The notes beneath the pieces were generated by a model that worked only from the letters and a program-made list of their open reading frames with translations, was not told the origin of the DNA and searched no databases. Below are positions 1-11,720 of a stretch of 64,000 bases of DNA, one piece after another. The stretch is taken from the NCBI GenBank assembly GCA_023333565.1, contig JAJKFH010003085.1, positions 1 to 64,000 on the forward strand. Reading direction: 5' to 3'. Within the stretch, counting starts at the first letter, position 1. Each line of letters opens with the position of its first letter. The stretch comes from Puffinus mauretanicus. Taxonomy: Eukaryota; Chordata; Aves; Procellariiformes; Procellariidae. The position numbers and the translations under genes were made by a program.

Positions 1-3000
1 CATCCCGGAGGGGTGGGGGGTCAGCGGGATTGGGGGAGCGTGGTGGGAGAGGTGTTGGGTCTGGAGCTGATGCTGGAGAGGAGGAGGAGGAGGAGGAGAA
101 AGCAGAGCCGAAGGGCCGCGTCAGAACAGCCACCGGCCAGGGTGGGGGGGGGGAAGAGGCTGCTCCTCCCCACCGGCAGCCCTGGGCAGCCAGGGCACGG
201 GGAGGTGGGTGAGGAGGGGCAGGGGACGCTCCCAGGGTGCCCCCAGCCAAGCTGCGGGGGCCACCACGTCCCTCCCGCCGCCTCCTCCCACCCTGCGACA
301 GGAGCTACTGGGACAGCTGGGGAACCCTACTGGTATCCATACGGATGGGGGACCCTACCCGTCTCCATACCACCGTACCACTGCGGTCTTGAGGGAATAA
401 CCGAGGTGTGGGGATGGTGGCGACCCCCCCTCCCCGGGCCACAGGGCGTCAGGACACAGCAACACGCACCAGCCATCACCCCCGCACCCTGCTTTGACAC
501 CGCAGCGTCACCTCCACCCCGAGTACTGCCGGCAGCCCCCCAAACCAACCCCTCCTCCCCCCCCGACTCAACCACGGGTGGGAGAAGGCAATGGGGGCAG
601 GGGGCTGCAGCCGACCCCCGCGTACTCGAGGCAGGATGGGTCTCCAGCCCAGGGAGGCACCATCGCCTGCGGGAGCCCAGCACCCCCCGGCCGGGGTCGG
701 GAAGGGGTGGGCAGAGGGTTGACGTACCCCGATCGCCGCGTTCAGGTCGGTCATAGTCACCTGCTTCGCACGCTCCACGGCCTGGACCACCTGCTGCTGG
801 TGCTGCGGGGAGCGAAGAGGGCGTCAGCACCGGGCGATGCCCCCGCCAACTCCTGCGGCGAGCAGGGGCTGCGGCGGTCTCATTTCTTCAGGGGATGGGG
901 CAAAGCCAGCCCCCCCCCCCCCCGCAAAGTGCAGGGCCTGGGTCCCCGAGCAGGGACGTTCCCTGTGCCCCCAAGGAGCTCTGCGCGCCCAGGCAGGGTC
1001 GGAGGGCTCACCCACCTCCTGAGACAGGAACGGGATGAGCTGGGCGCAGATCACGTTGAGCCGCTTCGCAATCTCCGTCTGGCAGCAGCAGAAAGGCAGC
1101 GCCCATCAGGGCAAGGGGCAGAGCTGCCCCGAGTGGCCCCCCCACCGCAGCAGACCCCTCCCCAGGCAGGCAGATGCCCCCTCCCCATCGCCACCCAAGC
1201 AGCCACAGGGTGCTGGCGCTTGGCCCCAAAACCTGCTGCTCAGCACCAAGAAGCAGAAACACCCCGGGGGGGGAAGGCGACCAGGGAAGGTCTCCTTCCT
1301 AACGCACCCCCTCCATGAGCCCAGCATCCTCCACCCCCACCCAGGATGGCTCCCACCTCCTCCCAGCCAGGAACATGGAGCCCCATGACCCATGCCACCG
1401 AGGGCCACCCCCCAGCAAGCCTTCAGCCCCCCGTGGGTCGGGGTCCCGGCCCCGACAGGCTCCCCTCCGCCCTCGGCGCAGCCTCCTGCCGGCACCGCAA
1501 CCGCTAATTGCGGCTCTCCCGGCCCGCAGGAAGCCCTGGAGAGGTGCTCTCCTTCCAGCTGCTGTTTTTCCGCAACACTCGAGTGCCGCGGGCAATCAGG
1601 AACGCCGAGCGCGGGAGCAGCGCGGGGAGGGAGAGCGGCGGCATGCTGCGCCCTGCCGCGCTCCCATCGCGCCCCACAACCAGGGTAGGGGCCCCCGCCA
1701 GCCCCACGCTGTACGTCCCAGGCTGGGGGGGCGGCGAGCACAGACATGGAACTATCCCCAAGCCCACAGACACATCCCCGGGGCTGCAGGGTGCCCTAAG
1801 CACCAGTGGGTGACAGCCGGGAGAGCCGCCACGGCTCGAGGCAAGAGCGGAGCCCGTCCACGCTGCTCCTCATCGTGCAGAGCCGGGGACCCCACCCCAC
1901 CTCAGCAGCGGAGAGGGGGCAGAGATCAGCAGCTCTCCCTAAACCCAGGCAACCTCCGCTTCTGGACAGGCAGGGGATGCCTCAGGCTCCCAGTAAGGTG
2001 CTGTCCCAGGCTCCGAGGATCTCCCTGCCCATCCCGGTGGGGAGGATGAAAGCGTTATGGAGCCAGCACGGGGCTGAGAGGAGGGGGTCGAACCCAGACC
2101 CTCTTGTCAGCCCTAGGAGGAGACCAGAGGCTGAAGGGCCCCAACAGCCAGGGACGGAGCTGACGCCCGCCGGGACCTCGGGCACATCTCCCGTACCCGG
2201 CTGGCACAGGCACCGCAGTGCCAGGGCGAAGGGGCCGCAACGCTGCCCGGCCGGCGTGGGGACACAGACCCAGGGACAACCCGTGCCACCCAAAGCAGCC
2301 ACCGACCCGTTTTTGCCAGACCCACAGAGAGCAGAAAGAATCCGGCACCCGCCCTCGCTTCCCCTTCCGAGGGAGGAAAAAAGAGAAAGAAAAGAAAGGG
2401 GGGGGAGCAAGGCGATTTGGCAGCCGGCAGTTCTGGGAAGGATTTAGCTGTCTCCCGGGGCCGGCAGTGATGGATTCTCTTCCCTAATGCACTGATGGGC
2501 AGCAGCTCCTTGGGGAGAGCTGCCTCCAATTCACTCGCACTCGTTAATGTGCAATTTACTGGCACTTTAACGCTCTCAGCATGAAAAATGATCATGCTGT
2601 TTGTAGCCCCCCCCACCCCCCCCGCCGCCCCCAGCCACCAGCACCGTTACCTCCCCTCTGGCTCGCGGTGAGCAAGTCCAAGGCCAGGCGCATTCGGGGA
2701 GGTGGTTTTATAAAAAGCTACAGGCCCCTTCCATGCCAAAAAGAAAGGAAAAAAAAACAAAAAAAAAACAAAAAAAAAAACGATAAAAAAAATTAACATC
2801 TCCTGCTCGTTCCTATCTTGAGCCTCCCCTGCCGAGCCTGTGGCTGCCTGGAGAGCTGCACCACCACAGCCAGCCCCCCAGCCCCATTTTCCTCCAAACA
2901 AACCCAGAGCAAAACCACCCCACGCCTCGGCCCGTGTCGGTGCCAGCGCCGCTGACGCCAGCACCGCAGGAGCCGGGTGCCTGGGGAGCCTCTGGGGGAT

Positions 3001-5581
3001 GGCGGGCTGGGCGCAGCGGGGACGGAGGCAACCCCGCACCAAGGCGCTACCCTGCCTTTGCCAGCGACGATGGCGCTAAGCGCTTCCTCGGGGGGGGTCC
3101 CAGGGCAGCCGAGAGCGCTCGGGACCCCCGCCCGTGCCCATGAGCAGCGCCAGATCTGGAGGAAAGGGGAGGAGAACCGGCGACCCGATCTCCCCGCGGC
3201 GGCGATAACCCGCGGCTCCCGCGCAGGCGGTTCCCATTTTTCACACAATGGCCGCTGGCTGTCAGAGCAGACTTACGGGCCCTTGTTAAAAGTGCAGACA
3301 GCTCGCTGGCGGGTGGCCAGCGGCACCTGGGACCGGCAGAAAACACGAGCCTGCGAGGGCCGGGGGTGGGGGAGAACCGGCAGCCAGATGAGAGAAGCAC
3401 GCAGCCCTCCGGGGAGGGGGCACCAAGCCCGGCGGACCCTCGGCATCGCCCCTCGCGAGGGCGGCTTCACGCCTCCTTCTCGGTCGGAATGGCGGCACGG
3501 GGCAGGGGATGCCGCGGGAAACGACGAGAGCGGCAAAAAACACCCACCCGGCGGGCGCAAAGCCGGCAAGAGCGGCCGTCAGCCCGCCCTGTGCCGGCAC
3601 CCCCATGCCACCCGCCCGAGCCGGCTCCCGCGCAACAGTTGGCGAAGGCGGTGGCGGGGCGCGGGGCGGGAAGGAAGGAGGCCGCGGCGGCTGCACGCCT
3701 CGCCAGGCTCCTCCACAGCCTCTTTAAAAATAGATGAGAAGAAACCTTCTGTCTCAGAGCAGCTGGTGACCCGGAGCACGGCACAGCGGGAGGAAGGGAG
3801 GGATGGGAAGGCAGCGAGGGGCGGGGGATGTGCAACCCTGAGCTCTTGGGGACCCCACCCTGCACCCACAACCCAGCCCCCTCCTCCCCACCTCAGGATG
3901 CTCCTCGGTCCCCAGGGCCAGCTGGCACCGGACACTTGCAAAGGCAGCGAGGCAGAGCTTGTCACCCCGCTGTGACGCCCACGGGAGCCGCTCTCCTCCA
4001 CGATGGTCCCCAAGCGGCCGCTCGCACCTGGGACCACATCCCCCACAAGCACAACCTTCCCTGGACTACGGCAAGGAGCGACCTCCCACGCTTTTTGTGG
4101 GAAGGGAGGACCCCGAAGGGCCCGGTTGGTGAGGTGGGGACAGGGGACGAGGGACAGGGGAGCCGGGACAACGCTCCCGTCCCACCCCGACTCACCTGTT
4201 TGTGCATCTCAATGTTCAGGCCATAGGACATCTCATAGTACTGCAAGGGAGAGAAGGCAGCATCAGCACGGCTGGGGAGCCCGGGGAGGGGGGACTCGCA
4301 ACCAGAAAATCTTCTTCGGTGCTGGCACGCGGGGTCAACCCGGCCACAAACGTCTGTGTTGTGGCCAGGCCAGGAGGAGAACACGGTCCCCAGCTCCTCG
4401 CCGGGGAGCGGAGGTCTCTCCGGCACACGGCCGCAGCCCACGGAACGGACACGGTCCCCCCCCAGGCTCCCGCTGTCGGCGGGAGAGGAGACAACCCGCA
4501 CGGTGGCTTTGGCACCCCGAGCTGCGGCAGCGAGTCCTGCTCAAACACCACAGCTCGTTTCGGGGGAAAACCAGACAATAACAGCCACAGGAACCAGATC
4601 TCAGGGCCTGGCCACACAACCCAAACGCAAAGGGAAGCCAAAGCATCCCAGGGCTGCGCGTCCTTTGATGGTTCGGAGGAGACACCCCCCGCCGCCCTCC
4701 TCCTTTCAGGTGGAGCTCACTAACCATGACATAATGACGCTGGATTTCTGTTTTTTCTGTTGCCAGCTTTTCACATTCTAACTTCAAGCTGTAAAAATAA
4801 AGAGAAGAAAGAGAGAGGGAGGAAGAGAGAGGGAGAGACCCCCTGCTCCCCCCCCCCCAAGACAAGATCTCCCAGGCTGGACAGAGCACGAGCCCTCCCA
4901 GCGCACCACGTGCTTCAGCCTCCTGCTCTCAGATTCAATCCCATCTCCCAGCACAAGCCAAGAAAACCACCTGAAAGAGGGTGGGAAGGGGCTGCTCAAG
5001 AGGAGATGGACAGCAAAGGGATCCAGGCGTCAGGGAGCAATCTGCACGGAGTTTTAACCCCCCCCCCTCCCCAGCATCTGCTTCCCAAATGGAGCGAGCT
5101 GCAAAGCCGAGCTGCGTTTCAAACCTTGCTCTGCCCAGCACCGCGTGGGGAAGGGGAGGTGATCCTGGCCAGCAGCAGGGGGGGGATCACAGGGATTCCA
5201 GGTCTGCTAAGTGACAGCTCCAGCTCAGCCCAGAAGCCGGGCTCTGGAAACCCAGCACCCTCATCCCAGTGGTTTTTTGGCAGGAGGAGGGCGAGTTTTC
5301 CCCCCTCCAACAGTGTCATTTCAAGCTACCAAGGTGGTGCTTGGCACAGCCGTTCCTCCAGATGGACCAGTGCCCGCAGCAGCATGGGACGGCGCTTCCC
5401 GCCAGCCCGCACTGATGCCCAGTGCCGAGGGGGAGCCCGCCTCTCGCCAGCGCCAGTTAAGTGCCCAGCGCCTTGCTGGCACGCGAGCTCTGGCAGCTTC
5501 TCACCTGTGGTATTGGTTCTGCAGGAACTGGAATTCCTCCTTGATGCGGTCCAAGGTCTCCGGGTAAGTCAGCTTGAGGGA
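1..5581 (-). CDS. TLE2: TLE2, Groucho/TLE transcriptional corepressor, N-terminal part (partial at left edge)
   Basis: TLE proteins are nuclear corepressors, recruited by TCF/LEF, HES, RUNX and other factors, that tetramerise through an N-terminal Q domain and recruit histone deacetylases. Six minus-strand exons are visible, in transcript order: 5505-5581 ([18 protein letters not shown]), 4725-4788 ([18 protein letters not shown]), 4196-4240 ([15 protein letters not shown]), 1016-1078 ([17 protein letters not shown]), 728-802 ([17 protein letters not shown]) and 1-72 (contains [12 protein letters not shown]). All have AG acceptors and GT donors, and the phases join into one frame. Together they give nearly the whole Q domain and the start of the Gly/Pro-rich domain; the WD40 propeller lies off the left edge. 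The LSHHAPP-PLTP stretch points to TLE2 rather than TLE1, 3 or 4, by remembered comparison. The first coding exon was not found. The 5505 exon could instead begin at 5653, where another good acceptor gives an open extension. Paralogue choice is less certain than family. Confidence 0.9.
81..102. repeat. GGA-repeat polypurine run, polypyrimidine tract of a TLE2 acceptor
   Basis: An imperfect (GGA)n run on the plus strand. On the minus strand it is the long pyrimidine tract directly before the acceptor of the TLE2 exon ending at 72. Confidence 0.8.
2480..2612. other. Candidate conserved non-coding element in a TLE2 intron
   Basis: An AT-richer, non-repetitive stretch lies inside the 3.1-kb TLE2 intron between the exons at 1016-1078 and 4196-4240. 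It contains TTAATGTGCAATTTACTGG and TGAAAAATGATCATGC. The abrupt drop in GC without a repeat signature suggests an intronic enhancer, but conservation cannot be tested here. Confidence 0.35.
2737..2797. repeat. A-rich low-complexity tract
   Basis: Runs of A broken by single C, G or T bases, in a TLE2 intron. No target-site duplication or SINE body was recognised next to it. Confidence 0.85.
4798..4838. repeat. Polypurine tract upstream of a TLE2 exon acceptor
   Basis: An almost pure A/G tract on the plus strand; on the minus strand it is a 40-base pyrimidine tract leading into the acceptor of the exon starting at 4788. Confidence 0.8.
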
Positions 5582-6449
5582 CTGGGGGGTACTGGGGATG
5601 GCACTGGCGGCGACAGCGGCTCCCGAGGCAGCGGAGGGTGCCTGGAGATGGGCCTAGGCAGAGGAGGGGACCCCCGGCGTCACTGCCGCTGGCCCAGCGA
5701 GGGTCACGAGTTCCTCCGGGGGTTACCCACACCCAGGGGAAGAGGCTACGGGGACGTCTGGGAGAGCGGCACACGGAGGAGGCAGCAGAAGGAGTTATTG
5801 CAGAGGAAACTGGTTACAGCCAGGCACCGAGGGCAATCGTTCGCCAGCATCGGTTCAGTCACCGGGCCAGAAAAGGAGGATTAACAACCACGGGTGGCAC
5901 AGAGCGTGCGGCCTGCGCGGCAGAACGTGCAACCCCCCCGGCCCTCCCGCCCGGCCCCGGCAGCGGGGGTCCATCCTCGCCCGTGTGGCACGCGGCAAAG
6001 CTTCCCACCCGCTCGTCCCCGGTCCCACGGTCACGCCCTGACTGCGATCCAGCTTCCAGCGTGTCCTAAAACCCAAATCCCTGCAGCTCTGGGGCTCAGC
6101 ATCAGTTTGGGAAGAGCCACACCACCACTCCTGAGCGCGTTAGACGCCGTCGGCACAACTTTCCAGGCTAAGGTCGAAACCTCCTGCCCCCCCGGAGAGT
6201 TCGGTTTGGGGGCGCAGGCCCTGCCAAGGGCCAGGCCAGCACGGTTGCCGCAGCACCACGTGCTCGCCCGTGGCCCGAAGCAGACGAGGCCGAGCCCCGG
6301 GCTCACCGGGGGCCGGTTCTGCGGGAACATCTTTGGCACCGGACAGGCCCAGGATCCCTCTCGCCACTCCGGCCCCGATGCAGGCTCAGGACCGGGGCCT
6401 GGGGATGCTTCGCAGCTCCGGATCAGGCCCTAGGAGAGAGACGGGGAGT

Positions 6450-7300
6450 CACCGCCCGGTGCTACCCGCTGCCGGCCGGGGAGCGGGGCCCGGCGGGAGC
6501 CACAGCCGAGCAGGGCAGAGCCCCGGGGCACCGGCCCCGCCCGCAGCTCCCCCGCGGCCGCCGAGACCCGGGACCCCCGCACCGCGCGCCCGGGCCCAGC
6601 CGCCCCGCATCCCCGGGGGCCCCGGGGCTCCTTCCGGGTACTGAGGGACCCGCCCGCCGCAGGACCCCCCGCCGGCTGCCCGCCCCCAGCGCGGGCTCCA
6701 CCGCCCCCGGCCCCGCCGCGGGCACGGCCCAGGCCCGCGCCCCCCGCGCCGCGCAGACAATGGCCCCGCCGCCGCCCGCAGCAGGTACGGCCGCGGGGAG
6801 GGACCGGCCTCGCCTCCTCCCCAACCCCGAGCGGGGCCGGACCCCGCCCGGAGGGAGTCCCGGCGCGGCGGTAGACCGAACCGGACCGGTGCGGGACGGG
6901 ACTCACCGCGCTGCTGGTCCCGGACCCAGGCGCGCGCCCCTGCGGCGGGGCCGGCCGGGCCGAGCCGAGGCGCACCGCACCGCACCGCACCGCACCGCAC
7001 CGCACCGCACCGCACCGCACCGGCGCCCCCGCCCCGCCCGGCCGGGCCCGGCGCCCCCGCCCCGCCGCCGCGGCCGCCGCTCTGCGGAGCGCGATCAATG
7101 AACGAGCGCCAGCGCCAGCTCCACGTGGGGCCTGGCCCGTGCGGGCAATCGCCCCGGCCGCCAGCCAATGGGAGCGCCGCGGGAGCGGCCCGCCCCCACG
7201 TGGGGCGCGAAGAACTGCCTTCCCATTGGTCAGACGGGCCGGGCCGCCGCGGAAGGTGTCAATCTGGGGAGGCCGAGCAGCCAAAGAAGAGGCGGCGCGG
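6450..7300 (-). promoter_or_regulatory. CpG-island promoter of TLE2
   Basis: This is an extremely CpG-rich block just upstream of the first recognised TLE2 exon, so it is the likely promoter and first-exon region. It contains CCAAT boxes at 7165-7169 (plus) and 7225-7229 (minus), and two CACGTG E-boxes at 7122-7127 and 7197-7202, the second inside a longer palindrome. No TATA box is evident. A CGCAC pentamer array (6971-7020) sits inside the island. The transcription start was not determined. Confidence 0.7.
6971..7020. repeat. (CGCAC)10 pentanucleotide microsatellite
   Basis: Ten perfect copies of CGCAC run without interruption within the TLE2 CpG island. Open frames through it encode artificial repeats such as HRTAP or AVRCG and are not evidence of a protein. 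Length polymorphism is likely. Confidence 0.95.
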
Positions 7301-7645
7301 GCGGGGAGCGGCGATTAACCCGTGCGGTGCCGGGCGGGCACCGGGGGGCACCGGGGGGGGCACCGGGAGCGCGGGCGCGGCGGGGGCTGCCCCCAAGCCG
7401 CCCCCCGCGGGCCCGGCCCCGCTACCGGTAGGCGGGACGCCCGGCCGGGGGGGGCACGGCCCCTTTCCAGCTCCGCGGCGGGGACCCCCCCGCCCCCGGC
7501 ACCGCGGCTTCGACCGCAAAACGGAGCCGCGGGGTTTGCACCGAAGACCCTGCGCCACCCGCCCTGCCACCGCCCCTTTCCCGGCCCGGCAGCGCGCTGG
7601 GTTTGGGGCTTTTTTCTAATAAACGCTGAACGCGAGAAGTCGTTG

Positions 7646-7675
7646 CCCCCCCCCCCCCCCCCTTTTTTTTTTTTT
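7646..7675. repeat. C17-T13 homopolymer junction
   Basis: Seventeen C followed directly by thirteen T on the plus strand. It is low complexity and probably length-variable or assembly-error prone. Confidence 0.9.
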
Positions 7676-10600
7676 AATCAAGAAAAGAAACGAAACCCGA
7701 AATCCTGCTCCGGGGCTGCGGGTCACCGAGAATTCCCCGCACCATGTGATGGCGGGGAGCGGCAGCATCCCTCTCCCCCCACAGCTCAGGGTGCTGGCCT
7801 GGGAAGGGGTCCTGGGCCCAGCCCTCTCCCACGGCCCCGACAGCCCCCTTCCCCTTAGGGATCCCCACGCATCCCCCCCCCCCGCCAGCAAAGGGGTCTG
7901 GCATCCACCTGGCCCAGATGTGGGTCTGCCAGCACCCCGGCCCCCCGCTCCCTGCCGTCACCCACCCCGCCAGGCAGCTTTTCCCAGCTCCGGCAGCCCC
8001 ACGGGACGCTGCTCCAGGAGGCCCGTTACCCCTGGGAAAACCCAAGCATGGGTGGACGCTCCAGCTGGGGAAAGGGACCCCCACATCGCCAGCCCACTCA
8101 CCCTACACCAGCCCCAGTGCCCCCACCCAGTGCTGCCCGCCCCCCTCCCCAGAGCCCCCCCCCCCCCATGTTTTCAGCCAGCAGGCTGGGGGTCCGTACA
8201 ACCCACTGGGGTTTTCTGGTGGGTTTTCTGGTGTTTTTCTCCTTTCAGGGAGATGGTTTGTTGTTCGACATTTTCTGCTGCCTGCAGGTCAATCCGGGCT
8301 TACACAGAGCAGGAAATAAAACATTTGAAGAGCAGCAGCTGTGAGGGGTCAGCCTCTCCTCCTGTTTAACCTTAATCCACGAACAGGCCCAGCCCCTTTC
8401 CTTCCCACCACAGCTCCATCCTCTTGGTCCCGTCACCGTTCGGGAAGGCAGCGACGCCATCGGGCCCGTGGGACAGACCCATCCTCGCACCCGAGCGCAC
8501 AGACACAGGCTTTCCAGGATGATCAAAGTGACTCTTCTGAGCAGAAAGCAAAGCAAATCCAGACACTTCCCCAGCCCCTTTTCCTTTACCCAGATGGTGT
8601 TTGTCCAGAGAGACATCAGCTCTGGACATCCAGAAGGGAAACTCCCTCCTGCAGAGTTCAAATTTGCTTAAATTACCTCTTAAGTTACCTGAGTGCGACG
8701 TCTGCGCAGCCTTCCTGCGCCCAAGGGTGACCGCGTTTAAGGGCTCACATCTGCAGGCAGGAGCGGGGACGGCTCAAGGCTCTGCATTGACAACAGGAGG
8801 GGAAAAATCCAACAGAAAGCGAATTATCCCAAAACGCATACACAAGAGACACAGCCGCCCGCATAAACACACGCAGGCACAAGTCAGGAAACGAACAGGG
8901 TGATGGGGAGGAAAAGCAACAACCGAAATGTCCAACTTTGATCTGATTTTCAGGTTTGGTTTATTTTGCAGCCATTTCCAGGACATCCCCGTGATCCCAG
9001 ATCCCCTCCGGCTGAGATGGGGCTGGGGAGGTGGGTTTGCGCTTGCCTTCGCCTCTGCTCCCCATCACCATCGCCCCAGAGCGCGCGGCCGCTCACGCCG
9101 GTTCCTGACGTGTCGGGGTGCACAGCGGGGGAAGGAGAGCCCCGTCCTCGGGGACAACTCCTCGCCTCCAGGCCCTGGGAGAAAAGAACAATAATAATAA
9201 CTTCAACAAAACCACTGAAATAGAGCATGACTGCGCAAAGGCCACCCTGCACATGTCCGGAGGGCTCGGGAATCCCTGGAGCGATGGGCTACGCTGTCCC
9301 CTCGGGCTGTGAGCTGGGTTTTCCAGCCATGAGCCGGCTCCTGATGGCTTTACAGAGCCGGGGACCACCCTCAGCTCCCCCCCGTGGGAAGCCCAGCCCG
9401 TTTCGCCCCGTCTGTGCCCGGCAATCCCAGCATTTTCTGAGAGCAGCTGCGGTCTCAGATGGGAGATCTCCCGTTACCCCAGCTCCGCCGAGAGGAGCCA
9501 GGGAGGGAGCCCCCCCCCCTCTCCGGACCTGCACCCGCTCTCGGCCCCCGCACTGGCAACCTGTGGGGTTTGTGCTCTGTGGTGGGAGGGTGGCTGGGGG
9601 TGGGGAGGGGGAGGGCAGAAGAGCAGTCTCCTAGCCCGTATTGTATTTTAAAATGTAATAACAGCACGATGTCTATTTTCGTAGACGGAGCAGATCATTT
9701 CTGGAAGAGGGCCATAAATCTCAAAGGGAGGGGAAATAATTTGGCCAAGGTCATGTTAAGGCAGCAAGAGTGTAAAAGGGAAAAATATTAAAATAACAAC
9801 AACAAAAAAAAAGCAGCTGAGAGCTGGATTGATGCACCATCTCCGCCCCTAAGCCCCCTCCCCAGCCTGGGAACCCCGTCCCCTCTGCCCTTCTGCTTCC
9901 CAGCATCACCCCATGGGGCTGAGGGGGCTGCGACGGGCGCGAGGGGCTGGCTGGGTGGGAGAGGCCAAAGGAGCAGAAGAGAACAGAGACCCCGAACAGC
10001 AGGACCGTGGTGTCCTCGCTCTCAGGCAGCCCCCTCAAGCCCTCCCCTGGCTGCAGCAGACCCCATGCTCGGGGAGCCCTCAGGCGCGCCGGGGCGTGGG
10101 ACCGGGGACAGGCTCGTGCCCTTGCTGGCGGGGGGGACGATGTGCTCGAGGTGGCACTGGGCTGTCACAGAGGGAACTGGGCTCCCCCCCCGGCTGCACC
10201 GTTCCCCAACGCGAGGGCACGATGGCAGCAGAGCTGGACAAAAGCCATTGCAGCACTGATGAGGAAGGCAAGGAAGGCGCTGGCAGATCCCCCTGCCCTG
10301 CCGCTGCCGTCCCTCTTGTCCTCGCTCGCTCCCAGCCAGGCAGCGGCAGCCCCGCTATCCCAGCCCGGGCCCGGGTGCCGGGGCTCCAACAGCACCGGCT
10401 GCCCACACCGTCCGTCCCGGGCGGAGGTAGAGCAGGCAGGGGAAAGGTTCAGGCTTGGCAGGGCCAGACCTGCCTGCACCGTGTGGGTCATTTCTTGTCC
10501 AGCAGCCAGCTCTCGCACAGCAGCTCCGAGAGGCAGAGACGTGCTGGCAGCAGGGTGATCCCTGCCATAATGGAGAGGGACCTGCAGCCTCCGGTGGCCT

Positions 10601-11379
10601 CGCAGTGCAGCTTTGGTTTGGTGGGAACATCATGGGAGGAATGGGAAAGGAAAGGACCCCAGGAATACCCACCTCATCCGCCGTCGCACGGGTCAGGCCT
10701 TCCCCTGAGCAAAAGCCAGGGCCGGTGGGGAAAGGCCAGCCATCCCGCGGCAGGGCTGGCACTCGGCAGCCCCGCGCTTCCAAAGAGCACGTCCCTGGCA
10801 GCGCCGCATCTCCGTGCGGCTCCTGGCAAGCGGCAGAAAACAAACTGCTGCTCGTACCCGCTGGCTGCTTCTCCAGGCTTGGCTGCCAGCTCCTCCATGC
10901 CAGAGCGGCTCTAGCGGGGCCGGGGTTACGTGGCGGGGAGGGGTCCCGGCGATGCCTGCTGCCCCAGCCGCTTGCTCCGCCGAGGGGCATCCCCAGCAAG
11001 CTCCAACCCTTGTGCCAGAGCCAAAAGCCGGATGACCCTGCATGCTCCAGCGGGACAGGGCACCGGCTTGGGACAGGCTTTTGCCTGGCTGCTCTAATGA
11101 GAAAGAGGCATCATTTACCATCCTCCCATGGAAGGGCTTTCCCCTCCTCGTTTCCTCCTGCTTTTGCTATTCAGTTTCTCCTCTAGCCCCCTCTTTCCCT
11201 TACTCGGTGAGATCAAAAGAGTCTGTGGCACCGGGCACGTTTCATAGGAATCGCCGATTAAAGGGTGTGGAGGGAAGCGGCACTGATGGGATCAGAGGAG
11301 CAGGAGCCGGAGAAGGAGCAGGAGAGGCTGGAGGGAGCACCCGGGCTCCGCGCAAGGTCCGGTCCCGGCCCTATGGTGC

Positions 11380-11720
11380 TGCCGGGAGCGGGGGGCTCCT
11401 CCAGCCGTGCCCCCCACAGGGACCCGACAGCCCCGGGGCTCCCCAGCCCCGCGCCGCGGCCGCGCCAGCGGAGCGCCCGGCAGAGGGGCCGGCTCCGGGG
11501 GCGGCGGCCGGGGCTGCGGAAGGGCTGGGGCTGCCGGGGCGGCCCCGCTCCCCCGGCGCCGCGGCTCCGCCGGGCTCTTGCTGCCCTCTGCCGCCGGCCG
11601 CCGCGGCCCGGCGCTGGGCACGGCAGCGGCTCCCGGCGCTGGGCACGGCCGCGGCCGCTGCGTCCCGGTGTTTCCAGCCGCCTGCTCTCTGCAGAGCCCC
11701 GTTTGGCAGCTCGGACCCGG
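11380..11720. promoter_or_regulatory. CpG-dense patch without an assigned gene
   Basis: GC- and CpG-dense sequence resembling a small CpG island, midway between TLE2 and PLPP2. No recognised first exon starts here. It could be an unannotated promoter or a compositional feature of a microchromosome. Confidence 0.4.

Noticed and set aside
6600..6660. Minus-strand YPEGAPGPPG after CAG, reminiscent of the TLE start MYPQG
   Set aside because: There is no ATG, and the resemblance is too short in a Pro/Gly-rich CpG island to call it exon 1.
6761..6795. Plus-strand start codon reading MAPPPPAA followed by a GTACGG donor-like site
   Set aside because: Would imply a divergent gene from the TLE2 island, but no downstream plus-strand exon was recognised up to 15 kb.
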